From Gemmataceae bacterium (GTDB lineage: Bacteria; Planctomycetota; Planctomycetia; Gemmatales; Gemmataceae): a stretch of DNA of 5,213 nucleotides. Under the pieces are notes generated by a model. It was not told the origin of the DNA, did no database searches, and saw only the letters and a list, made by a program, of their open reading frames with translations. The DNA lies in NCBI GenBank assembly GCA_026418875.1, contig JAOAAM010000156.1, positions 1 through 5,213 on the forward strand, read 5' to 3'. The translations under genes and the position numbers were made by a program. Below, piece after piece: positions 1 through 5,213 of the stretch. Within the stretch, counting starts at the first letter, position 1. Every line of letters begins with the position of its first letter.

Positions 1-449
1 ACACAGCCGTAACACGGCCCTTCCGGACGAAACCAATGAACAAACCCGCCGATTCCCCCGCTTAAGACTTCGCCCAGCGTCCACGGTTTGCGATGCCGAC
101 GCATGAGGGAGTCGAAATGATATTTGGCGGGCTCGTTATCGACGGCACATACCCCCACATCAGCGAGCGATATCACCGCATCAAAGGCTTCCCGAAGGCT
201 CGGGTCCAGCAGGTCGCCCTCGATCACGTCGATGCCGATTTCGGGGCGGCGCTCGCGGAGCCAGTTCTTGGCGAGTTGGGCTTTTCGCTGGCCGATCGCC
301 GAGCGGGGAAACCAGTGCCGCTCCACATTGTGTGCCTGGTAAACGTCTGGTTCGACCAGGGTGATGTGGTCCACCCGCGGATCGAGTGCCAACAGATCGA
401 GCACGGGCATTCCGCCCGAGCCAGCCCCGACTTGGAAGATCCGAACCAT
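1..449 (-). CDS. E1/ThiF-like adenylating enzyme, 3' end beyond window
   Basis: Partial gene: 149 complete codons are visible before the window edge. I translated it by hand because no long complete ORF shows it. E1/ThiF/MoeB proteins adenylate the C-terminus of a ubiquitin-like protein with ATP. A Rossmann nucleotide loop GAGSGG lies at residues 8-13. It is followed by LVEPDVYQAHNVERHWF (31-47), matching the family D-x-D...N-x-x-R segment with Arg44 as the likely catalytic arginine. GQRKA (53-57) and the VDNEPAKY segment (103-110, Asp104 at the Mg/ATP position) also fit. CYGC (146-149) resembles the first half of the CxxC...CxxC zinc site; the second half would lie outside the window. The start is uncertain. 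ATG at 449 precedes the Rossmann strand directly, but a GTG at 518 is in frame, adds 23 plausible residues and overlaps the E2 gene by 25 bp. An in-frame stop lies just upstream of it. The gene is last in the cassette and probably cotranscribed with E2. The family is secure; the true modifier is unknown. Confidence 0.88.
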   Translation of the reverse strand, partial: MVRIFQVGAGSGGMPVLDLLALDPRVDHITLVEPDVYQAHNVERHWFPRSAIGQRKAQLAKNWLRERRPEIGIDVIEGDLLDPSLREAFDAVISLADVGVCAVDNEPAKYHFDSLMRRHRKPWTLGEVLSGGIGGFVHWFRPEGPCYGC

Positions 450-493
450 GCCGGTCTCACGAATGTGGGTGGTGAGCTTATGCGGTCCGAGGT

Positions 494-919
494 TTACTTG
501 GCCTCGGGCAAAGGCCACTCGCCCGTCTCATGCCAGATTTCGTAGCATGCGAGCCAACGCCAGGCCGCTTGGACGGCGAAGACAGCGGTGAAGCGAGCCG
601 GATCCCAGCGATTCGAGGAGCGCGTCGATCCCTGCCGCCACATGCACAACGTCTGTCCTTCCAAGAGGTGCGGGCAATGCCGCAGCGGGGTCAAAACGCG
701 GGTCTCAGGCGGCACGGTCGGGTAACCGGAGAGAAGCCGCGTCTCCAAGTCGTAGACGTTGTGCCCGGGTTTCAAGCGGTAGCGCAAGGCCAGCACGCTG
801 CCCAGTGGCACGAGGCGGATGCGGAATTCGGGAGAGCGCCCGGCATTGTAGCGCTCGATGACGGGGATCTCCACGGTCAGCAGGCGACGCTTTCCCGCTT
901 CGTTGTCTAGCAAACCCAT
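494..919 (-). CDS. E2-like ubiquitin-conjugating-fold protein
   Basis: 141 residues, a typical size for a stand-alone E2 (UBC) fold. E2 enzymes accept a ubiquitin-like protein from E1 as a Cys thioester and pass it to a target. The order of elements fits: beta strands in the N-terminal half (about 14-50), then YPTVPPETRVLTPL (66-79), like the E2 'YP...P.v.f.t' segment. Next come HCPH (81-84), GQTLC (88-92) with candidate active-site Cys92, WDP (105-107), and a C-terminal helix ending in CYEIWHETGEWP (125-136), a tail I associate with prokaryotic E2 families. The eukaryotic His-Pro-Asn triad ten residues before the cysteine aligns with Cys-Pro-His, so the Asn is missing, as in many bacterial E2-like proteins. 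ATG at 919 is the only sensible start, since a TAG lies in frame two codons upstream. It has no good Shine-Dalgarno sequence. E1 follows closely. The fold is likely from motif order; activity is inferred. Confidence 0.82.
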   Translation of the reverse strand: MGLLDNEAGKRRLLTVEIPVIERYNAGRSPEFRIRLVPLGSVLALRYRLKPGHNVYDLETRLLSGYPTVPPETRVLTPLRHCPHLLEGQTLCMWRQGSTRSSNRWDPARFTAVFAVQAAWRWLACYEIWHETGEWPLPEAK

Positions 920-949
920 GACCTATGGTTGGCCGTGACATGACCCGTG

Positions 950-992
950 GCGGATGAACTCGCAGGCCCCACGCCCCTGCTAGTCCATCCGC
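950..992 (-). other. 17-bp intercistronic RNA hairpin
   Basis: Inverted repeat with arms 950-966 and 976-992 around a 9-base loop. Read as minus-strand RNA, 15 of 17 positions are Watson-Crick, one is G-U and one is an A-G mismatch. It lies about 35 bases after the stop of the 60-residue gene and 30 bases before the E2 start. No U-rich tract follows, so it is not a standard intrinsic terminator. It could be an mRNA stabiliser, an RNase processing site, or a partial attenuator that keeps expression of the small protein above that of E2/E1. Confidence 0.6.
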
Positions 993-1026
993 GAACCAAA
1001 TTCCTCGAACGAAGCCCGGCAAACGG

Positions 1027-1209
1027 TCAATAGTGGCAAGGAACGGATTTAATGGCGTTGATGACCTCTTCGTCGCTCACGTCGTCCGACGTTCCCACGA
1101 AGCTCGTGTCGCGACGATCCATCAACAGGGCCGTCCCGGACTGCACGTTGCCTCGAAGGGCATTCAAGAGTTGCTGTCGCTCGGTGGTAGAAAGCGGACG
1201 GAAGTCCAT
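1027..1209 (-). CDS. Unrecognised 60-residue protein in a ubiquitin-like cassette
   Basis: I do not recognise a family. It is a small soluble protein with no signal peptide or membrane segment. Residues 7-22 (STTERQQLLNALRGNV) look like an amphipathic helix. A short possible strand (TALLM) and a polar turn rich in Arg, Asp, Thr and Ser follow. A second predicted helix, SDEEVINAIKSV (45-56), precedes the C-terminus PCHY. There is no Gly-Gly tail and no obvious beta-grasp pattern, so it is not an evident ubiquitin homologue. Support for a real gene comes from the strong Shine-Dalgarno sequence six bases before the ATG, and from its position in a clean gap between the JAB gene (79 bp) and the E2 gene (107 bp), same strand. 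By position it could be the conjugated modifier, an E2 adaptor or a regulator; these are inferences. Other known cassettes place a modifier gene beside E2/E1/JAB. Confidence 0.72.
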   Translation of the reverse strand: MDFRPLSTTERQQLLNALRGNVQSGTALLMDRRDTSFVGTSDDVSDEEVINAIKSVPCHY

Positions 1210-1215
1210 GTCGAA

Positions 1216-1223
1216 CTCCTCTC
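1216..1223 (-). promoter_or_regulatory. Strong ribosome binding site of the 60-residue gene
   Basis: Minus-strand GAGAGGAG, containing AGGAG, ends six bases before the ATG at 1209. It is the best Shine-Dalgarno sequence in the cassette; the JAB, E2 and E1 starts have only weak ones. This supports the small gene as real and suggests it is translated more than its neighbours. Confidence 0.7.
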
Positions 1224-1288
1224 GTTCTGAAAAACAACCTGACCAACGGCGGACACGACCGATCCCCTAACCGACGCGCCAACCGTTC

Positions 1289-2401
1289 TCAGGTATTCTC
1301 CTCGCTGGCCCAATTCGCCAGTAATTGATAAACCCCGCAGTCCACTCGTGGTTCACGACACTCAGCCGACCATGCCTCTCCACCGTGCGTCAGCAAATAG
1401 CGGACACCCTCTTTGGTCATGAGCGCTTGCAACGCCGGCCCCTCGACCAAGGGAACCGTCAACGCCAGTCCGCGCGGCAGGATGTCGAAGCGAAGCCGCG
1501 CTTGTTGGAACGCCAGGCGCTCAATTCGAGAGGCATGGTCTTCCAGTACCTCCCAAGCTGGTCGCAAGGGGGCCGCCAAGTCAGGCCCATCCACCACGGT
1601 CAGCGGGACTCGGCGATAATTCCGGTCACCTTCGCACAACGAATACCAGGAAAAACACAGCGATCCGCGGGTCAGCATGTTGGATCTGGGCTGTGTGATC
1701 TCCGTGTCTCCCTCGGATTGTTTGCGATCCGCAGTGCCGATCCCGAAGACTCCCTCGCGACCTCGAAGTTGCCCGACCCATTCGATGTCACCGCGATAAT
1801 CCCCGTCGCTGGGGTGCCGCAGGCTTCCCGGATGGGTGTGAACCACACCCAGCATGGTCAGCCGCCGATCGTGTTGCCGCACGAAGCGGGTCGCCGCCGC
1901 TTGCACGGTGCTGCTGAAGCGGATGTGGGCCTCCCCAGCTTCCCGACCAGCCCCTGCGGGGATCGTGGCTCGCACCACCGCCTCCCGCTCCTCACGCCAT
2001 CCCAATAGAACCCACCCCGTCTCTTCGTGGCCCCGATCGCTTCGGCGATGGAGTTCGTACTCATCGAAAAGCGTCTGAAGGACACCCGTCGTTACTGCGA
2101 CTCGTTCCAACGGTTGATAACCCGTTGGCGGTGTTGGGGGCGATTCATCTCGGCCGGCAAGCGGAAATCGACGATCCTTCGGCACTCCGCCGCCCTGTTG
2201 CTCCAACCAACGGCGAAGTTGCCCCAACAACTCGTGCAACCAACGTCGTGGACCAATGGGCTTGTCTCCGGCTTCTTCGCAACCACCGTGTGGTTCGCTG
2301 ATGTCCCATGCCGCTCTTAGCGATTGGTGAGGGGGCACGACAGGGCAGCTTCCTGCCGGCTCCGCTCGTCCGGCTCCTGGTTCAATTTCCGCCTCCATCA
2401 T
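1289..2401 (-). CDS. JAB/JAMM (Mov34/MPN) metalloprotease, deubiquitinase-like
   Basis: 370 residues from the ATG-ATG pair at 2401. JAMM enzymes are zinc isopeptidases that cut ubiquitin-like proteins from targets or trim their precursors. The motif is complete: Glu127 in EETGWVLLG (126-134), His188 and His190 in VVHTHPG, Ser198, and zinc ligand Asp201, which is exact H-x-H-x7-S-x2-D spacing. The JAB domain spans about 98-225. Before it lies a variable, Pro/Gly-rich N-terminus with one amphipathic helix (about 52-69). After it, about 140 residues form an extra C-terminal region I do not recognise, with a likely helix around 283-305 and Cys at 348 and 355. The frame stays open to 2902, but that extension runs through a tandem repeat and into the deacetylase gene, so I reject it. 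The chosen start lacks a clear Shine-Dalgarno sequence, so a start further downstream (for example GTG at Val22) is possible. First gene of the conjugation cassette. Confidence 0.87.
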   Translation of the reverse strand: MMEAEIEPGAGRAEPAGSCPVVPPHQSLRAAWDISEPHGGCEEAGDKPIGPRRWLHELLGQLRRWLEQQGGGVPKDRRFPLAGRDESPPTPPTGYQPLERVAVTTGVLQTLFDEYELHRRSDRGHEETGWVLLGWREEREAVVRATIPAGAGREAGEAHIRFSSTVQAAATRFVRQHDRRLTMLGVVHTHPGSLRHPSDGDYRGDIEWVGQLRGREGVFGIGTADRKQSEGDTEITQPRSNMLTRGSLCFSWYSLCEGDRNYRRVPLTVVDGPDLAAPLRPAWEVLEDHASRIERLAFQQARLRFDILPRGLALTVPLVEGPALQALMTKEGVRYLLTHGGEAWSAECREPRVDCGVYQLLANWASEENT

Positions 2402-2413
2402 ACACGTCGCGCC

Positions 2414-2441
2414 AAGGCACTTCAACCTAAGCCGATGCCTT
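2414..2441 (-). other. Small imperfect hairpin before the JAB start
   Basis: Outer arms 2414-2419 and 2436-2441 (6 bp) and inner arms 2420-2422 and 2429-2431 (3 bp) can pair, with a four-base bulge at 2432-2435 and a six-base loop. It lies 12 bases upstream of the proposed JAB start and could influence its translation. It is short enough to arise by chance. Confidence 0.25.
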
Positions 2442-2472
2442 TCTCGCCGACCCGCTATCGCAACGAACAGAG

Positions 2473-2669
2473 TTGCTCGTTTCGTCGAGTCCGATGGACG
2501 GATTCGTTTTGATCGATTCGTCGAGTCGGACCCATCGGTTGAATCCATCGGTCGGATCCGTTCGTCGATTCGTTTCGTCGATTCGTTTCGTCGATTCTTC
2601 TCGTCAATTCGTTTCGTCGGATCCTTTCGTCGGATCCTTTCGTCGATTCCGTTCGTCGGGTCATGTCGC
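2473..2669. repeat. Degenerate 13-bp tandem repeat array
   Basis: About 15 head-to-tail units; on the plus strand the consensus is cgattcgtttcgt, with a common variant cggatcctttcgt. The best units are 2566-2578, 2579-2591, 2592-2604, 2605-2617, 2618-2630, 2631-2643 and 2644-2656, several of them identical. Units towards 2473 are more diverged, and one (2499-2513) is 15 bp. The last unit (2657-2669) contains the stop codon of the deacetylase gene. The array fills most of the spacer between the polysaccharide gene pair and the ubiquitin-like cassette. There are no unique spacers, so it is not CRISPR. Its function is unknown; a protein-binding array or slippage-generated filler are possibilities. 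Confidence 0.9.
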
Positions 2670-3623
2670 GATGTCGAGGCGAGGAAGTCGATCGTGATCG
2701 AGAGACGAGGCCCACCGCGCCAAGGGCATCGGGATGAAATGATCGGAAAACATCCGCAAGATGTCCCGGCAGAGAGCCAGTTTTTCCGTGCCTCGCAGCG
2801 ACATGGCTGGGAAAAACGATAATCGATCCACGTCGTCGCCGCCGAGAAAGTCGAGCGGATGCAAGAGCAGCGAGGGCGAGACACGAGCCACCCGGCACGC
2901 AACCAAGGCTGTTCGGAAGTAGGCGAGTGCGGCCGCTCGGCTGAACGTCGCCAGGTAAAGCAGGTAGCTCACGTGAATCGGTGCCTTGATCCAGGGCAGG
3001 GTGGTGACGGGGATCTCCAAAAGCGGTCGCGGCCTCGTCCGCCAAAGGTAGGGCGACAGCGGGCGTAGCCCGTCACTCCATTGGCCGAACAGCTGCCGCC
3101 GTCGAGCTTTCTCTTCCGAAGTCAACCGAGCCGTGGCGAAGTAGTAAGCCCGAGCCAGCGGCCCGATGTAGGTGGGAAACGTGGAGGCATCGTACAAGTA
3201 GCCCCGTCGTGCCAGCACTTGGAGTACTGTGGGAGACAGACTGAAGCCGGGGCCGCGGAATCCGCTCGGCCGCACTCCGACCGCTCGCTCGATGGCCTCC
3301 TCAGCCCGGGAAATCTCCGCATCGACCTCCGACTCGGTGTATAGGTGCAGCCAAGGCTCGTGCTGGAACGAGTGATTGCCGATTTCATGGCCGGCCCGCG
3401 GAATGCTCGGCAGGACGGCCTGGTGCTCCGGCATCACCGCATCCTGTCCCACGATGAAAAAAGTGATCGTCAGGCCCTCCTGCCGGAGAAAATCGAGGAT
3501 GCGTGGCACGGCCATCCCCAAGTACGAGGGATAATCGGACCAGCCCGCGTCGCCGTGCGTCTTCAAGTAGGACCACAAGTTGTCCAGGTCCAACGACAGG
3601 GTGCCGGTCGGCCGGTGGTTCAT
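2661..3623 (-). CDS. Polysaccharide deacetylase-like (NodB-homology) protein
   Basis: 320 residues, a carbohydrate esterase family 4-like protein that would remove N- or O-acetyl groups from polysaccharide. Family motifs appear in order. The first is SLDLDN (10-15), a variant of the usual TFDDG, with Asp12 and Asp14 as base/metal candidates. Metal-binding His84 and His88 lie in GHEIGNHSFQHEP. FRGPG (122-126) is the third motif, and LLLHPLDF (252-259) supplies the late catalytic histidine, His255. No signal peptide is visible, so it may be cytoplasmic or act on a lipid-linked or cytoplasm-facing intermediate. The start is supported by GGGAG eight bases before the ATG. It follows the FAD oxidoreductase gene by 39 bp and is probably cotranscribed with it, which fits exopolysaccharide or O-antigen-like gene clusters. 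The stop codon lies inside the 13-bp repeat array, so the extreme C-terminus may have been reshaped by repeat growth. The substrate cannot be read from the sequence. Confidence 0.88.
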   Translation of the reverse strand: MNHRPTGTLSLDLDNLWSYLKTHGDAGWSDYPSYLGMAVPRILDFLRQEGLTITFFIVGQDAVMPEHQAVLPSIPRAGHEIGNHSFQHEPWLHLYTESEVDAEISRAEEAIERAVGVRPSGFRGPGFSLSPTVLQVLARRGYLYDASTFPTYIGPLARAYYFATARLTSEEKARRRQLFGQWSDGLRPLSPYLWRTRPRPLLEIPVTTLPWIKAPIHVSYLLYLATFSRAAALAYFRTALVACRVARVSPSLLLHPLDFLGGDDVDRLSFFPAMSLRGTEKLALCRDILRMFSDHFIPMPLARWASSLDHDRLPRLDIAT

Positions 3624-3631
3624 GGGGCACG

Positions 3632-3636
3632 CTCCC
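3632..3636 (-). promoter_or_regulatory. Ribosome binding site of the deacetylase gene
   Basis: Minus-strand GGGAG, eight bases before the ATG at 3623, in the 39-bp gap after the oxidoreductase stop. It fixes the start of the deacetylase gene. Confidence 0.55.
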
Positions 3637-3662
3637 AGAGAAATCGTGAATGCACGTTCGCT

Positions 3663-4967
3663 TCAGGCACTTGCTGCCGGCGACGGATCGATGGCTGCCA
3701 GGGCACGCTCCGCCAGTTGCACCGTTTCGTTCACGTTGAGTGTGCCGTGGATGATGTGCGAGGAATTGACCAAGAACAACTTGGGCAAGGAGGTTGTCAT
3801 CGGGGGCACATGGTCGGAATAGCCCAGCGTCGACAAGGCGAAGACATGCCGGACCCGTGACAATCTCGCGGCCACGACATCAGCCTGCCGAAAGTCCGGG
3901 TACATTCTCCCCAGGGCTTGCTGGAAGCGGGTGAGGATGGCGTCATCGCTTTCCGTGAAAATGGGGTCTTGCGGAGCGACGTATTTCGGCAGGTAGATCA
4001 AAGAGTGCCCGCCGAAGTCGCTCGGATCAACGAGCGCCGTCATCTCGATCATGCCCGTGAAGGGAACCCAGGATTCGGTGATGTTGGTGACGTAGTAAGG
4101 ACCAATAGGCCGTCGTAACAGCAGGGAAGCGCAAACGATACCCTGGTAGCGAACCTTTTGCAGTGCCTGGTGCTCGGCCGGGGTCAAGTCGGGGCACAGG
4201 GCGGAAGCGAGAGGGGCAGCCGTGGTCACGATGACTCGGTCAAAATGTTTTCGCGGACCACCTTTCCACTCCACCGTGCCATCTCCCACTCGCTGGACGG
4301 CCGCCTGGGTGTGGATGGTCACTCCGGCCTGGTGCAGCACTTGAGCGAAGCGTTCGAGAATGCGGGCATACCCGCCTCGGACGTAGCCGAAAAGCTCCTC
4401 TTTCAGCCCCGACCGTCGCGCGGCATACATCCGAGCGATAGTGGCCCAGATGAATGCAGCCGAGGTGTCGTGGTAGCTGTCGCCTAGCTTCGCCCGCAGC
4501 AACGGCAGCCAGATCTTCTCCACGGTTCGTGTCCCCGACCATCGACGGAGCCAGTCCACGACGGGGATCTTTTCGAGCGGACGAGGATCGCGGACGCGCG
4601 AGGCTCGAAGGATCGTGGCGGCCAAGCGTGCCTTGTCGATCAACCGTAGCGGCGGAAAGCGGAGGAACTCCCAGCTGTTTGACATGGAGTAGAACCGGCC
4701 GTCGGTGTAGAAACCAGTTCTGGTTCGCTTCCAGACGCACTCGTCCTCCAGTCCAAGCTCCGCTAGCAGTCGACGCAAGTGCGTGTCGGATAGCAGCAGG
4801 ACGTGGTAATGACGGTCCCAAGTGACGGGACCGATTTGCCAAGCCGCGGCCAATCCGCCGATGTCGGGAGCAGCTTCGAAGATGGTGACTTGATGCCCGC
4901 GTTGCCGTAGCCGCCAAGCCAAGGTCAGCCCGAGCATGCCGCCGCCAATGATGCCGTACTCTGCCAT
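3663..4967 (-). CDS. FAD-dependent amine-oxidase-like oxidoreductase
   Basis: 434 residues from the ATG at 4967. The N-terminus is a classic dinucleotide-binding fold: GIIGGGMLG (5-13, G-x-G-x-x-G), then Glu31 at the end of the second strand for the adenosine ribose, and the Gly-Gly at 37-38. The C-terminus has the second FAD-contact segment LPKLFLVNSSHIIHGTLNVN, followed by a helix. The layout and length match the flavin amine oxidase / protoporphyrinogen oxidase / UDP-galactopyranose mutase-like group. Members of this group often sit in polysaccharide and glycosylation clusters, where they act on sugars or isoprenoids. The exact substrate is unknown, and I see no basis for calling it a true HemY or Glf. 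An in-frame ATG at 5021 would add 18 residues. I prefer 4967 because the Rossmann strand begins at once and the extra residues look unstructured, though neither start has a strong Shine-Dalgarno sequence. The deacetylase gene lies 39 bp downstream. Confidence 0.85.
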   Translation of the reverse strand: MAEYGIIGGGMLGLTLAWRLRQRGHQVTIFEAAPDIGGLAAAWQIGPVTWDRHYHVLLLSDTHLRRLLAELGLEDECVWKRTRTGFYTDGRFYSMSNSWEFLRFPPLRLIDKARLAATILRASRVRDPRPLEKIPVVDWLRRWSGTRTVEKIWLPLLRAKLGDSYHDTSAAFIWATIARMYAARRSGLKEELFGYVRGGYARILERFAQVLHQAGVTIHTQAAVQRVGDGTVEWKGGPRKHFDRVIVTTAAPLASALCPDLTPAEHQALQKVRYQGIVCASLLLRRPIGPYYVTNITESWVPFTGMIEMTALVDPSDFGGHSLIYLPKYVAPQDPIFTESDDAILTRFQQALGRMYPDFRQADVVAARLSRVRHVFALSTLGYSDHVPPMTTSLPKLFLVNSSHIIHGTLNVNETVQLAERALAAIDPSPAASA

Positions 4968-5020
4968 GATCGCTGAAGCTGCCCGGTTCCCATCTTGCCA
5001 TGTTGCCGGGTTGGCCGACA

Positions 5021-5060
5021 CATCGGCCCCGCTTGGCCCCGCTCGGCCCCGCTTGGCCCC
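5021..5060. repeat. 10-bp GC-rich direct repeat
   Basis: Four tandem 10-base units on the plus strand, gcttggcccc with variants gctcggcccc and catcggcccc, in register at 5021, 5031, 5041 and 5051. A degraded echo follows to about 5084. It lies just upstream of the oxidoreductase gene, in its leader or promoter region. No function can be assigned. Confidence 0.65.
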
Positions 5061-5099
5061 GCTTTGTTCGGCCCAGAACCCCGATGGTCGAAGGGGGAG

Positions 5100-5213
5100 T
5101 TATCCGGCGGTGTGCTCGATGACTGCCCCTTGATCCAAGGAATACTCTCGCTGGCATTCCATGCAACGAAGGGACAGCGAAGGCGGCGGGGCGTCCTCGA
5201 ATCGAGAAAGGAG
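5100..5213 (-). CDS. Possible C-terminal end of an unidentified protein
   Basis: An open frame enters from the right edge and runs 37 codons to a TAA at 5100-5102. Its end contains LRCMECQREYSLDQG, a C-x-x-C pair with nearby aromatic and acidic residues that reads like a small zinc-binding element. No start is required inside the window, although an internal ATG would give only 20 residues. The region between this stop and the oxidoreductase start is about 130 bp. No family can be named from 37 residues, and chance openness in GC-rich DNA is possible. Confidence 0.35.
   Translation of the reverse strand, partial: LLSRFEDAPPPSLSLRCMECQREYSLDQGAVIEHTAG

Noticed and set aside
93..545. Plus-strand open frame of 150 codons
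   Set aside because: Antisense to the E1-like gene, whose nucleotide loop and catalytic residues are clear on the minus strand.
950..992. Rho-independent terminator
   Set aside because: The stem is strong but no U-rich run follows it, so it is listed as a hairpin of unknown role.
705..1022. Minus-strand frame of 105 codons starting ahead of E2
   Set aside because: It runs through the intercistronic hairpin and then in the wrong frame through E2; the sequence is Arg-rich with no recognisable motif.
1325..2008. Plus-strand open frame of 227 codons
   Set aside because: Fully antisense to the JAB gene, whose catalytic motif is intact; the translation shows no domain.
2473..2669. CRISPR array
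   Set aside because: Units are 13 bp and contiguous with no unique spacers; no cas gene is present.
2455..3045. Minus-strand frame of 196 codons across the repeat array
   Set aside because: It overlaps the deacetylase gene in another frame and stays open only because the 13-bp repeat has no stop codons.
4240..5166. Long open frame of 308 codons on the minus strand
   Set aside because: It lies in another frame of the oxidoreductase gene; the translation is Arg/Ser/His-rich low-complexity sequence typical of frame-shifted GC-rich DNA, with no domain motif.

Overview
GC-rich bacterial DNA in which every gene I can support lies on the minus strand, so the transcriptional order runs from high to low coordinates. 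The base composition and a bacterial E1/E2/JAB cassette beside envelope-polysaccharide genes would fit a Planctomycetota-like or other environmental bacterium. That placement is a low-confidence guess: no rRNA or other taxonomic marker is present.

Right half (about 5213 to 2661): a possible 3' end of an unidentified gene at the right edge, then a spacer with a short GC-rich direct repeat. Next come an FAD-dependent amine-oxidase/UDP-galactopyranose-mutase-like oxidoreductase (4967-3663) and, 39 bp downstream, a polysaccharide deacetylase-like protein (3623-2661). These two look like a small operon for envelope or extracellular polysaccharide metabolism.

Middle (2660-2402): a 259-bp intergenic region largely filled by a degenerate 13-bp tandem array of about 15 units, which begins in the stop codon of the deacetylase gene. 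The array lacks stop codons in several frames and creates a false long N-terminal extension of the next gene.

Left half (2401 to 1): a four-gene cassette resembling a eukaryote-like ubiquitin conjugation system. In transcription order it holds a JAB/JAMM metalloprotease (deubiquitinase-like), an unrecognised 60-residue protein with an excellent ribosome binding site, an E2-like protein with candidate catalytic Cys92, and an E1/ThiF-like adenylating enzyme cut off by the window edge. A near-perfect 17-bp hairpin separates the 60-residue gene from the E2 gene. By analogy with known bacterial systems (Bil, and the Cap2/Cap3 proteins of CBASS), E1 would activate a small protein, E2 would transfer it to a target, and JAB would process or remove it. 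No recognisable ubiquitin-like protein with a Gly-Gly tail is visible. The 60-residue protein is the only candidate modifier in view and does not look like ubiquitin, which makes this cassette the most interesting part of the window.
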